This document shows, in pieces, positions 36,638 to 47,322 of a stretch of DNA of 64,000 bases. The translations under genes were made by a program, and so were the position numbers. Where the stretch lies: assembly GCA_035048815.1 (NCBI GenBank), contig JAUCBN010000037.1, positions 15,776,001 through 15,840,000 of the forward strand, written 5' to 3'. The notes beneath the pieces are model-generated. The model ran no database searches. It had not been told where the DNA came from and saw only the letters and a program-made list of their open reading frames with translations. Positions within the stretch are counted from its first letter, which is position 1, and each line of letters opens with the position of its first letter. The stretch is from Abelmoschus esculentus. Taxonomy: Eukaryota > Streptophyta > Magnoliopsida > Malvales > Malvaceae.

Positions 36638-36660
36638 GCTTGCGACTCCGTTGGGGACCT
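36638..36660 (+). other. Putative primer-binding region of the retrotransposon
   Basis: Directly after the 5' LTR comes GCTTGCGACTCCGTTGGGGA, similar to the TGGCGACTCC...GGGGA primer sites of Tat-type elements but lacking a clean TGG start. A second match, TGGCGACTCCCCGG, lies inside the LTR at 36604. The primer tRNA is not resolved. Confidence 0.45.
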
Positions 36661-37907
36661 TTTTTTTGCGAGTCGAGCCGCAAAATCGGTTACATTTTAT
36701 TTAATGATCGAAAATATAAATTCGATTTATTTTAATTCTGTGATTCTCGTTTTATTTTATTTATTTTAAATTTTAAATATTTTACTAAATATTTTAAAAT
36801 GTTTTTCAGGCCTCATTACATGAGCTCTCAACCCGGGCTCCGTCCAATTAAATGGGAGCATGAAACCACTTCTTCGTGAGGTTCCGCCTCCGTGTAGGAT
36901 GGTGAATTGTTTCCGGGATATTTTTCCCTCTGTCTTCGTGAGACATACGTCTCCGTATAGACTTAGAGAAACGTATCCCCCTGAATCGAGTTTATTATCC
37001 TTAGTAGGGTGATAATTTTCGTTCGGGTACCTTCTAGAACCGTACCTCATATAGTGAGCCATAGAAACCTACCCTTAGAGCCGTCATGCCGAACCTCTGC
37101 CCGATTAGAGGGTCACCCTGTAGGGTTTTTCTTTTAGAAAACGAGCGAGCAGGGGGGTTATGTTTATTTACGCCCTTAATTTTTGTTATTTATTGTTCGT
37201 TATTTATTTCCATAATATATTTGCCCTATACATAGTCATGCATCATAAAGCATGCACGTTCATTTTTATCTAGTTCGATACTAATATTTTTGCATCCTTA
37301 TGTTGCATTATTTCTCGTTTTTTGCATTCACACTTCGTAATAAAAAAACAAAAAAAGGTGTTGATGCAAGTACAATTGTTAAAAAGGTTTAGCCACATAG
37401 AACCGCTTTCTAGATAAGATGGGGGGTAACCGGATGGGCTCCACAGATAGTATTAGAACATCATAGTTCGAGAAATTTCGTTCCAGACATAGTGGAAGGC
37501 TCATCTTGACCAGATACAGAATTAGATCGTACCACGATCAAAGCCTTAATATAGGTATAAAATGGTCGAATATCTACGGATTCTAGATGTTCGAACCGAT
37601 TTTTTTTATTTGGGGCAAGACGCCAATAGTGCTTTTCAAGAAAGCCAATTTTCGAAGATAAGGCCGAACAAGACCCACTTTATGTAGAGAAAGCTTCGTT
37701 CTGACTCGAGCTTCCTTTTCAAAGTTGTACTGAATCAACACCTTTTTATAATATTTTGCAGCACTTTGCATATCATGACATCATTCTAGTTGCACAAGCA
37801 TATCATTTTGCATTATATCCACCAGGATCCTAACATCAGAGGGGCATTTTCGTTGCAGACATTCTAAGCAACAATATCCTCGTCTCGCCAAAAGCAAAGC
37901 CAAAGGA
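36661..37907 (+). other. Untranslated leader of the retrotransposon
   Basis: About 1.2 kb with no sustained frame. A long leader before gag is usual for Tat/Ogre elements. It contains AT-rich and mixed segments but no second gene that I can support. Confidence 0.5.
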
Positions 37908-39251
37908 ATGGAGGCAAAATTGGCCAAGATTGAGCAAGTTCATGAAGATATCAAACGAGACCTCGAAAATAGATTGGAAAAGGCGCAGTCTGATATTCGC
38001 GCTCACATTTCACAGTCTCAGAATGATTTGTTTGGAAAGATATCCAATTTATTGGCAGGCAAAGATCCAAAAGAACAGAAGGGAATGGTTATTGACCCAA
38101 GCGCAATGAAAAATGACTCGGGAAATCTTCTTCAAACCCAAATGTCAGTTGGTGCTCCCAAAGTACATAACGATCAAGCAGAGTCCTCACTTCCAGGAGG
38201 TTTGGTAATTCGCGACCCCAAGGAATGTATGATGCCTGATTCTGACAAAATGAACAAAGTCGAGTTATACAAGAAGATCGAAGACCGATGTAGACAACTC
38301 GAAGAAAAGTTCAAATCCATGGAAAACATCGACCAATTCCCGATGGTGGAGGTAAGAGAATTAAGCCTAGTCCCAGATCTAGTGATACCACCAAAGTTCA
38401 AGATGCCAGAGTTTGAAAAATATAATGGGACCACCTGCCCAGAAGCTCATCTCACCATGTACGTCAGAAGGATGACAGGCTATATCAACAATGATCCGTT
38501 ATTGATACATTGTTTCCAAGATAGTTTGACTGGATCAACAGCCAGATGGTACAACCAATTGAGTCGTTCCAAGATAAATTCATGGAATAACCTAGCCCAA
38601 GCCTTCGTCAGGCAATTCAGTCACGTCATCGACATAACCCCTGATCGGGTTACTTTACAAAATATGCAAAAAAGACATGATGAGAGCTTCAGACAATATG
38701 CTCAGTGCTGGAGGGATGTTGCTTCCCAAGTGCAACCTCCGTTATTAGAAAAAGAAACGGTAACACTTTTTGTGGGAACGTTAGACAAGCCTTTCCTTGG
38801 TCGAATCTTGGGAGGCGTCACAAAGGACTTTTCAGACATCATAATGAATGGCGAGATGATTGAAAACGCTATTCAAAGTGGAAGACTTGAAGATGATGAG
38901 GTCGATGGTACCAATGTCCATAATGTCGGCTATTCAAAGTCGTTGACAGTGGGGCAAGGAAAAGTCACAGCCTCAAATACACAGAACTTCACGCACATTC
39001 CGATATCTTATGGCGAATTGTACCAAAATTTGTACAATGCACATGTGGTATCGCCGTTCTACACGAATCCCATACAACCGCCATATCCCAAGTGGTACGA
39101 TCCCAACGCCCAATGCGAGTACCATGCCGGAGTCGTGGGGCATTCCATTGAAAATTGCATCGGTTTTAAAAAGCTTACGGAGAAGTTCATAGAAATGGAA
39201 GTCGTACGATTCGAAGACTTTGCTGGATCTAATACGACCGTGAATCCTTGA
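37908..39251 (+). CDS. Retrotransposon gag polyprotein (intact frame)
   Basis: A 447-residue structural (capsid/nucleocapsid) protein of the Tat-like element; forms the particle that packages element RNA (family knowledge). It starts with an ATG after the leader and opens with a charged, coiled-coil-like segment (residues 1-45). The retrotransposon gag domain follows at about 165-300, with the recognisable blocks PEFEKYNGTTCPEAHLTMYV, STARWYNQLSRSKINSWNNL and LAQAFVRQF. Near the C-terminus, CEYHAGVVGHSIENC is the atypical zinc-knuckle-like motif common in Tat elements. The frame is free of stops although pol downstream is ruined, which suggests either youth or trans-mobilised use of gag. Confidence 0.9.
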   Translation: MEAKLAKIEQVHEDIKRDLENRLEKAQSDIRAHISQSQNDLFGKISNLLAGKDPKEQKGMVIDPSAMKNDSGNLLQTQMSVGAPKVHNDQAESSLPGGLVIRDPKECMMPDSDKMNKVELYKKIEDRCRQLEEKFKSMENIDQFPMVEVRELSLVPDLVIPPKFKMPEFEKYNGTTCPEAHLTMYVRRMTGYINNDPLLIHCFQDSLTGSTARWYNQLSRSKINSWNNLAQAFVRQFSHVIDITPDRVTLQNMQKRHDESFRQYAQCWRDVASQVQPPLLEKETVTLFVGTLDKPFLGRILGGVTKDFSDIIMNGEMIENAIQSGRLEDDEVDGTNVHNVGYSKSLTVGQGKVTASNTQNFTHIPISYGELYQNLYNAHVVSPFYTNPIQPPYPKWYDPNAQCEYHAGVVGHSIENCIGFKKLTEKFIEMEVVRFEDFAGSNTTVNP

Positions 39252-39776
39252 ATGAGGGACTTAATCACCTTACAACTGCTTTGACAGTCAGACTGTTAAA
39301 GAATTTCCCACTGTTTTGGAACTTTTCTAAGTTATGTACAGAAGAATGCTCTTGTCACTTTGGCCCGAGAAACTTTTTGTAAAAAGGCCTAAGTTTGTCA
39401 TCCTACGATAATGAAAGGGAACTTTTTTGTGCTACATATGACAAGCATTCTTGTTTTCTTTTTAAACACAAATGTCAAACAAATGATGAACTTTCAGAGG
39501 CAAACAATCGTCCAAGTTCTCAGATATTGACATATCAAATGATGTCAAAGTTGATCCAAGATTCATCATCGAGAAAGAAATATGTCTCGGGAAGTTGTCC
39601 GATTCTGGAAGTGATCAAGACTATGATCCGTCTTTTGAGTTATTAAGGCTGATAAAAGAAAAACAGGCGAAGAGTACATGCCTGGACTAAGCACAAATAC
39701 CATGGTACACACGCTTCCCCAAAAGGAAGACTACAAACCATTCAATGAAAATTACAGAAATTAAGGTTTGATGTGT

Positions 39777-39866
39777 GAAGGAACCTTTCGCTATAAGTTA
39801 ATGTCATTTCGACTAAAAATGCTAGGGGCAACATACCAAGCGAGCCATGATCGCTTTATTTCATGA
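39777..39866 (+). pseudogene. Reverse transcriptase fragment
   Basis: About 30 codons read GTFRYKLMSFRLKMLGATYQ, the remnant of the RT block normally written GTF-Y--MPFGL-NAGATYQ. Key residues have changed (PFGLKNA to SFRLKML). Nothing of the YVDD active-site block follows in frame. Protease and most of RT are absent. Confidence 0.8.
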
Positions 39867-39988
39867 CACAATGATTGAGATACACAATCGGAGTCGTATC
39901 CGAGAAGCTGTTTGGTCTCATATTCAACGAACGGAGGCCATAAATGATGATGAGATCTGAACTTTGACGATGACTTCAATTCCATAAG

Positions 39989-40243
39989 TACAAGGGACTC
40001 GGGGCAATGTTAGTATCCCAGAGGATGATTGCTACCTTTTCGTCAGTAAGCTCAACTCTGATTGCCCTGATAACATAGCAAGGTATGAAGCCCGCATCAC
40101 AGACATTCAAGCTGTGGGTACCCAAAAAGAGGCCACTAAAAGAAAAAAGATGTTAAAGAAACTAACAAGCAATTACACCCTAGATGAGGATGTGATACAC
40201 AAGAAAGATCAAGCACTGTCATACGTGTCACTAAAGCCTGAAT
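39989..40243 (+). pseudogene. RNase H and pre-integrase fragments
   Basis: KLNSDCPDNIARYEARI matches the Tat RNase H block (F-CTNNIAEYEA-I) with the catalytic Glu retained. It runs almost directly into KKMLKKLTSNYTLDEDVIHK, normally found just before the integrase zinc-binding part. The region between, usually several hundred residues, is deleted. Confidence 0.7.
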
Positions 40244-40419
40244 GATTCTCGAAGTAGTCCACAAGGGCATATGCTAAACTCATACTAATATAATCACGAT
40301 GACAAGACAGATCACGAGATTGGAGAACTGCTGGCTCACACCGGAAAGAGATAGCATATATCATGCCACTGATGCTACATGAATGTTAATTCTGTCATCT
40401 ATGCATGCGATGACTTCTT

Positions 40420-40835
40420 AACCAGTCTCTACGTGGGGCCTGGATATCATTGGATCCATCTCCCTAAAGGCTTCAAATGATCATTGATTCATCTACTACT
40501 TTATCAAGTGGGTGGAAGCAATCACTTATACAAATATCATCAAAACAGCAGTATGTAAATCTCAAAACAAGGAGATCATACATCAATGTGGAGCGTCAAA
40601 AATCACCATCGCTGATAACGCGCTGAACTTGAACAATAAAGGCGTAATAGAAGTATACGAACAATCCAACACATGACGCTATATTTCCTTGCCATACTGT
40701 CCACAGGTGAATGGGGCAACAAAAGTTGATAAGAACATTAACAAGAATAGTGGAAATGGTAGACCTACAAACATTGACACGAAAAGCTACCATTTGCTTA
40801 AGATGCTTATGGAACATTGGCTATATTCTCTACCA
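40420..40835 (+). pseudogene. Integrase core fragment
   Basis: WGLDIIGSISLKASNDH, then FIKWVEAITYTNIIKTAV, ITIADNALNLNN and SLPYCPQVNGAT are the expected successive integrase blocks around D, D and the conserved NG-E helix. An in-frame stop interrupts after DH, and the motif after NGA has lost its Glu. Non-functional. Confidence 0.8.
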
Positions 40836-40839
40836 GGGT

Positions 40840-41230
40840 AGCCTCTTTTTCCCTAATATAGGGATAAACGCTATTATGTCCGTAGAAACTGAAAATATTT
40901 CCCTCATCATAAAAGGGATACAAGAAGCCATTGTGAGCTTTACGTCAATCAGAACTTCTATCTGAGCAGCCTCTTTTTCCCTAGTCTAGGGGATAAACGC
41001 TATATTACTCGTTGAAGTTAAATTTTTTCTCCTAATCACAGGAAGGATGCATGAGAAGTCATCCTTCGCTTCATATCAATTTGAACTTTTACTGGGGCAA
41101 CCTCTTTTTCCCTAATATAGGGGATAAACGTTATATTACCCGTACAAGTCAAAAATCTATTCTTTATGGGTTTTGCCAAGATCAAAATAAGATAAAGCAA
41201 AAGCTCTGTGGTACAAGGAGAACTTTCACT
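40840..41230 (+). repeat. Tandem repeat, about 128-131 bp unit, three copies
   Basis: The start GCCTCTTTTTCCCTA recurs at 40841, 40969 and 41100, each followed by (GG)GGATAAACGCTAT. The copies are clearly diverged. They lie directly after the integrase relic. A further pair of 40-base blocks (CATTCCTAAAAATACAGGGA) recurs at about 41350 and 41525, 172 bases apart. Confidence 0.8.
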
Positions 41231-41911
41231 TAAAAGCCTCCAAAATACAAGAGAGTGGGGCACCATATCTTGCCAATTTATCTGAGTAGCTATCAATATT
41301 TGCTACTTGGGCTTCGTCAATCAGTTGACAATTTTATCTGAATTGCTCCAGAAACATTCCTAAAAATACAGGGACTGAGAGCAATCTCCATCTAGAAAAG
41401 GATTTTCGCCAAGAAAATACCAAAAAAAAAAGAGGGAAAATAGCTACTCCACAAACAGATTGGGGTTAGTTGCATTTGCTTGGTTTTTGATAATCAATTG
41501 ACTATTTTATCTATATTGCTCCAGAGACATTCCTAAAAGTACAGGGACTGAGAGCAATCTCAATTCAGAAAAAGATTTTTCTTCAAGAATACACCTCAAA
41601 AGGAAAACAGTCACTCCAATAAATAGAATGGGGTCAGATATTTTGCCTAAAGAGAAAAGGCACAACTATGGAAACAGAATTCCAACAGACAACCAGGCCA
41701 GCTGATTGAGCCATTTTTAAAATAAAATCATTAACATATGCACTTTGCATTTCATGCTAGGATCATGCATGCATACATCAGACATGTTAGGATTAGAATC
41801 ATGCAGCGCATGCTAACCATAACATTCTGAATCTGTTTGTAATAGTGATACAGAATTCACTCCTCTTCCAATACACGAGGGAATAGACGAACACAACAAC
41901 TTCGTCAGCAA

Positions 41912-42400
41912 GATCCACCACGTCCCCAGATGTCGTGTAGATCACTTTCCACGAAGATCCACCACGTCCCCAGATGTCGTGTAGATTACTTTCCACGAAG
42001 ATCCACCACGTCCTCAGATGTCGTGTAGATCACTTTTCATGGAGATCCACCACGTCCTCAGATGTCGTGTATATCACTTTCCACGAAGATCCATCACGTC
42101 CTCAGATGTCGTGTAGATCAATTTCCACGAAGATCCACCACTTCCTCAGATGTTGTGTAGATCAGTTATTCACGAAGATCAAACCACTTCCTCAAATGTC
42201 GTGTAGAGCAATTTTCACGAAGATCAAGCCACTTCCTCAGATGTTGTGTAGATCAGTTATTCACGAAGATCTAATCACTTCCTTAAATGTTGTGCGGATC
42301 AATATTTCACAAAGATCTTATCACTTTTTCAGATGTAGTACCGATCAGTTTTTCATGAAGATCTTACCACTTCCTCAGATGTAGTGCAGATCAAGTCTTT
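41912..42400 (+). repeat. Tandem array, 44-46 bp unit, about 11 copies
   Basis: Units start GATCCACCACGTCC at 41912, 41956, 42000, 42044, 42088, 42132, then (GATCAAACCAC or similar) at 42178, 42222, 42268, 42314 and 42360. The left six units are 44 bp and nearly identical; the right five drift and are 44-46 bp. Ogre/Tat elements often carry such arrays between pol and the 3' LTR. Confidence 0.92.
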
Positions 42401-42624
42401 ATCGGTGATACCACATCATACTATTTCGTTAAATTATTTCGTTTTACGTATTAAGTTTTCCTTATAAAATATCCTAAAAAATAATTCGTTTGATAAAAAA
42501 TAAAGAGCTGACTAATACGAGGATGCATGCATTTTTGCAGGTGATGTCGATATGCCATATTGAAGGATACACGTGTTTTTATATGAACAGATAAGGGGAG
42601 GAAAAATGAAACAAGCGGCAATTC

Positions 42625-42980
42625 AAACGCCCATTGAAATCCATTCTCGCGAATGGTCAATGATTTAAGTCCTTGGCTTCAACTGATTGTACCCAGAATA
42701 ATGGTACAACTAGCCCGGAGCAAACGGCTACCGGTAAAGGCGAATCAAATCCGTTAATCCCTGTGCATTTGGGAAAAATGTATTAATAGGGACCATTAAA
42801 ACGTCCATCGAAATCCATTCTCGCGAATGGTCGAGGGATTAGAACATAAAAAGAATCCAATGTCATAATTGGTACCAGCTGATTGTACCCAGAGTAATGG
42901 TACAACTAGCCCGGAGCAAACGGCTACTGGTAAAGGCAAACCAAATCCGTTAATCCCTGTGCATTTGGGAAAAATGCAGA
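42625..42980 (+). repeat. Direct duplication, about 150-172 bp, two copies
   Basis: AAATCCATTCTCGCGAATGG and GGTACAACTAGCCCGGAGCA recur in the same order (42637 and 42809; 42702 and 42899), ending in CCTGTGCATTTGGGAAAAAT both times. The second copy has an extra segment near 42845-42880. Confidence 0.85.
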
Positions 42981-43606
42981 TAGACCAAGATCATTGCTTC
43001 TTCAGCGTTACAACGGAATCAAATGTCAGAACTCATCCTCATAGTGAAAGATGTTGCCTCCCCATGAATTCTGCAGTTGAATCAGACATTGGCACTATAG
43101 ATGGATTAGACGTCAGAAACCATATTCTCGACGGTGTTGTAGTTGTATCAAATGTTATGCTCCATCTTTCGTCAGTGCTATAGATGGATCAAGATTTATA
43201 GACCTTGCAACTCCGTCAATGTTACAACTAAGTTCAAGTTTTCTCCGAAGATGGGAACATCATCAGTGCCATGGCAGAACAGGCATATTTTGTCTCCTTA
43301 TACAAGTCAAGCTCAGATAGTTTCCTCCAACGGATCATCAGTTATGAAGATTTTGCTGACAAGGGCGGTGGAGTAGATCAAGTCAAAGCTCTAACAGAAG
43401 AAGCGGTGGCCAAGAAGAATTTCAATTTCACCAAAAGAACCCCAATCTTACCAAAAAGAACTATAACCTTACCAAAATGAACCATAACCTTACGTAAAAA
43501 ACCCTCACCACTCTAAAGATAAACCCTGAAACTATACCAAGTGAAATGGGTTATTCTTTATCTTTGCTCTATTGCCGTTACACAACAATGAGCAAAGAGG
43601 GGCAGC

Positions 43607-44954
43607 TGTAATAACCCATTCCCTTAGAGCCCACATTAAAATTACACTCAGCCCACAACAAATTAAACCTAAACAAAACCTAAACCCTAGCCAAAGAAAC
43701 CATCAGCCGCCGCCGCCCCTATGTGTTGACAGATCTGGCGCGTGGCCGCCACGCGCGGCAATCTGAATACCGCGTGGTGGTCACGTGCCCTTCTATTGGA
43801 TCTCATGTCCGGCCACCGCCCATGTCAGACTCCACCGCCCTTCACCTGCAAAATATTAAAACGAGTCAGATCTGAAAAGGATGAAAAAGCAGAGATTTTT
43901 TACATATTTTATTGTAAAATATGGGTATAAAACCCATTCAACCGAATGTAATCGAAAGAAGGAGAATGGAATGAAAAAAGGATTCGAAGCAAAACGAAAT
44001 CCAAAGCAAATATCTAGCAAAACCGAAAAGAAACAAAAAGAGTAAAAAAAAAAATCAGAAACCGAAGCAAACAAAAGGTAAAAAAAATAGTGGTTCGAAT
44101 CTTATCTTTAGATCTAGGCCGATACGCGTCCCTTTTCAAAAATCCGACTTCAGATCTGAGTTCACCACGTCAAGAGGAGTCGGAAAGCATATTTCTTTTT
44201 CATTTTCGGCCGCCGGCGCGGCGGCCGGCGACGACGAGCGGTGGTCCAATGTCGGAGTTCCAGAGAGTTTGAGAGCTCTCAAAAAGGCTCTGTAATTTTG
44301 CTGAAGTGAAGAAGAAAACAAATGAAGATTCTTAAAAAAAATGATGATATTTAAGCCGTTATCAAAACGGCGTCATTTTGGTGTGGCTATTCAGCCTCCA
44401 AAACGGCGTCGTTTCGCACCTGGAGACCCACACCGGATCCGAGAACCAGACCCATACCCGTGCCTGATTCGGACGAGTGGGGAAATTATGCATGTAGTCC
44501 CTGTATTCCTGGCGTGTTTCAGCTCTGACCTTCCAGTTTGTTTCGGTTTTGATTTTGGTCACTGATATTATGCAATTAAGCCTTATATTTTATTTTCTTT
44601 CAATTTCATCCCTATTATAATTTATTTAACCCTCCAAATGTTTACTTTTTGCAGATTTAGTCTCTAAAATGTCAAAAATTATTATTTTCATGCTTTATTA
44701 TTATTTCTATTAAATATTTACTAATCGATTTTCTTTTGGATCACAGATTAAAATACCGAAGTTATATTTTTGATCGTATAAAATACTTTGTAACCGATAG
44801 GTACCGATTTCGGGCGTTGTAGGGGTGCTCACCCTTCCCTACGTGTAACAGACTCCCGGATCCAGCTCTAGTTCGTAGACTCATTTTTGGTGATCCAACC
44901 GCACCGTACAAAAACAATTGGTGGCGACTCCCCGGACGAATTCCGGTGATTACA
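43607..44954 (+). repeat. 3' LTR
   Basis: The same length as the 5' LTR and colinear with it. Differences include GG to AA at about 43758 and a cluster at about 44247-44254. It ends 264 bp before the bHLH137 start codon, so its own promoter signals, if active, would read towards that gene. Confidence 0.95.
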
Positions 44955-45080
44955 ATAATGATATTTTCTAGCTATATTTTTATTTTAATTATTTAATAAT
45001 TATTTCTTTAATTTAATTATTTTTATTTTCTATCATGGTAAAGAGTTACCCATCTGATCTCATCTCTTCCTCTTGATGTT

Positions 45081-45088
45081 TATATAAA
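45081..45088 (+). promoter_or_regulatory. TATA box of the bHLH137-like gene
   Basis: TATATAAA followed by a leader rich in CTTCC/TCTC words fits a plant core promoter, with the start codon 131 bases downstream. Only 126 bases separate it from the 3' LTR. Confidence 0.7.
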
Positions 45089-45218
45089 CCCTTGAAACTG
45101 GGCATCTGCGTTATAAATCCACTTTTAATTTCTTGACTGCCATTCCAACACTCTTCCTCCCCCTCCATCAATCTCTTTAATTTCTTCTCTTTTTCAGTTC
45201 AAAAATCGATTCTTTCAC

Positions 45219-46705
45219 ATGGCAACCTTTTCAGTTCAATCCCACCCGGTTCTTATAGACTCCATTTTCTTACCAAACACACCCAACAAAGTGTCTGGTT
45301 TCATGGACATGACCGAACCAAACATCAGCAGCCATTGTTTCTCTCAGTTTTACCACGACTCGTCTCCTGTTGGCCTTGGCCACGGGTTCCATGAAAGAAC
45401 CTCCGTTGTTCATAGCGAGAATGAGGTTTCCACAGTCACGAATAAAAAACACAGCACCGACGAGCAAGGCAGACAGAAGAAACGGACAAGAAATGGAACA
45501 GCCTTGAAGGTAGAAAATTTTTAAAAAAATGGTTCCAAAATCCAAACAATCCATGTTTCAACTGTTCTTTTCTCGATTAATCCATCAAAATTTTCCCATC
45601 AGGGTGGAAAAGGAGGGAAGACCAAGAAGCATAATGATGGGTCCAAAGCTGTTAAAAAGGACCAAAAGAAAGCCTTGGAAGAACCTCCGACAGGCTACAT
45701 TCATGTACGAGCCAAGAGGGGTCAAGCGACTGACAGCCACAGCCTAGCAGAAAGGGTAACAACTTTAGGCAACCGCTTGCATATTTCATCTTGCCTGAAA
45801 TGAACCATGGGACCAATCCAATAATACCATGAAATATGTTTGATAATTTACAGGTAAGAAGAGAGAAAATCAGTGAAAGGATGAAAACATTACAGCGTCT
45901 TGTTCCAGGGTGTGACAAGGTGACTGGAAAAGCACTTATGTTGGATGAAATCATCAATTATGTTCAGTCACTACAAGATCAAGTTGAGGTAACAATTAAC
46001 AAATTTAATTCAGATAACATTATGATTATGGCTTTGTTTGTTTCGAAACGACCATTTAAGACGAGAATACCAGTCGATGAACGGATGTTTAGAACTAAAC
46101 ACGGATTGTTTGATCAAAACGAGCAACAAATAATCTGTTGTTTCTTGTCTTTTTTTTTTTTTTTCAGTTTCTGTCAATGAAGCTGGCTTCTTTCAATCCC
46201 ATGTTCTATGACTTTGGAATGGACCTTGAAACCCTGATGATCAGACCAGAAGTAAGAACACATGTTTCTTCTTAAAGTAATTGTTTCACTTTAAGCCATT
46301 GTTTTTCATTACCGAAGCTGATGAAATCTTTGTCTCTCTGTCACTATTGTGTTCTTTTTCTAGAGATTTAACAGTACAGAAACATCCCCACCACTTCCAA
46401 TGGCGCCATCTCTTCAGACCACCATTGCCCCATCTCATAACTTCCCTCTTCTGGATGTTTCAGCTGCACTGTTTCTTCAACATGGGCAGAGGCCACATGT
46501 CTTCTCTCTCCCTCAGGTATAATTTCCACATAAAAATAATCATATATTACATAATATATATATATATATACATAAATATGCTAACTATTTGACAACACAT
46601 GATTCATTTCAGGACAATGGTAGTTTATTGTGGGATATGGAGGACCAAAGACAAAACATTTTCCACTCATCTGAGCTCAACGACAACTTATGTTTTTTCC
46701 ATTAA
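45219..46705 (+). CDS. bHLH137-like transcription factor (bHLH subfamily XII)
   Basis: Close to Arabidopsis bHLH137, a relative of BEE and CIB factors that act in brassinosteroid, gibberellin and light responses (family knowledge). Exons 45219-45509, 45603-45755, 45854-45988, 46168-46251, 46364-46516 and 46613-46705, all phase 0, give 302 aa (Arabidopsis: about 286). The N-terminus MATFS matches. A basic Lys-rich linker (KKHNDGSKAVKKDQKK) precedes EEPPTGYIHVRAKRGQATDS. The bHLH follows: HSLAERVRREKISERMKTLQ with the His-Glu-Arg DNA contacts, loop VPGCDKVTGKALMLDEIINY and helix 2 VQSLQDQVEFLSMKLAS. The C-terminus (FNPMFYDFGMDLETL, then LCFFH) also matches. The invariant VRARRGQ has become VRAKRGQ. 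The proximal promoter is bounded by the LTR retrotransposon. Confidence 0.92.
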
Positions 46706-46713
46706 TATTAATG

Positions 46714-46737
46714 CAGAGAGAGAGAGAGAGAGAGAGA
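46714..46737 (+). repeat. (GA)n microsatellite in the bHLH137 3' UTR
   Basis: About 12 uninterrupted GA units start a few bases after the stop codon; likely length-polymorphic. Confidence 0.85.
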
Positions 46738-47283
46738 ATTGTCCTACAAACATCTAGTAGGAAACCCTCATGGCTCATGTCCTGTCTTTTTTTAATGCAA
46801 TATTTATTAAACAATGGAGGAGGAAAGAAAAGAAGGCTTCTGGTTTTTCTGCATGAATTAAAAGCAGTATCTGAAGATGAATAAAGGGCAGCAACATTCA
46901 ATGGAGGAAGAAGAACATACAGGACATGTATAAAACCGACCAAAAATAAGAGCATATCTTTCTGTAGATCCATTGTTTCTGTCTATTTTGATTCTCCCAG
47001 CTCGCTATGTCACTTTCGTGCACAAATTTCTAAACTCTACGCCTGTTTACTGTGTTCAGGCAAGAAGAAAAACAAAGGACCATTGTTATTTTTGTAGTAA
47101 AAGTCTTCTGTAATATAAAATTTTACCTTATAAAGACCCTTTCCTGTTTATTTACAGTTTTGCTGTTATTACAGTTATTTGTAGTTTATACTGTTGTCGT
47201 ATTTGATATTTCTTTCATGGCCATTTTGCATTTCACATACTGTCTTCTAGGTCTAAAGATAAAGATAAACATTAGACTTTAAG

Positions 47284-47322
<39 letters not shown>

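Larger units (their letters stand above)
35290..44954 (+). mobile_element. Ty3/Gypsy LTR retrotransposon, Tat/Ogre-like, with degenerate pol
   Basis: Two 1,348-bp LTRs (35290-36637, 43607-44954) begin TGTAATAACCC and end GGTGATTACA, and the 5-bp duplication ATAAT flanks the element (35285-35289, 44955-44959). The interior has a leader, one open gag frame (37908-39251), and scattered pol relics in the order RT, RNase H, integrase. It then has tandem repeats and a purine-rich tract (AGCAAAGAGGGGCAGC) just before the 3' LTR. The order and motif style fit the Tat branch of Ty3/Gypsy. Pol is broken by stops and large gaps, so the copy cannot move by its own enzymes. About 20 LTR differences in 1,348 bases indicate a recent insertion. 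Confidence 0.93.

Noticed and set aside
37908..39251. Gag frame as a host gene
   Set aside because: It lies between matching LTRs and carries retrotransposon gag blocks and a zinc-knuckle-like motif.
41974..42384. Open frame of 136 codons
   Set aside because: It lies in the 44-46 bp tandem array. Its periodic peptide simply reflects the repeat, and unit lengths are not multiples of three.
41912..42400. CRISPR-like array
   Set aside because: The units are contiguous diverging tandem repeats with no unique spacers, in a plant retrotransposon.
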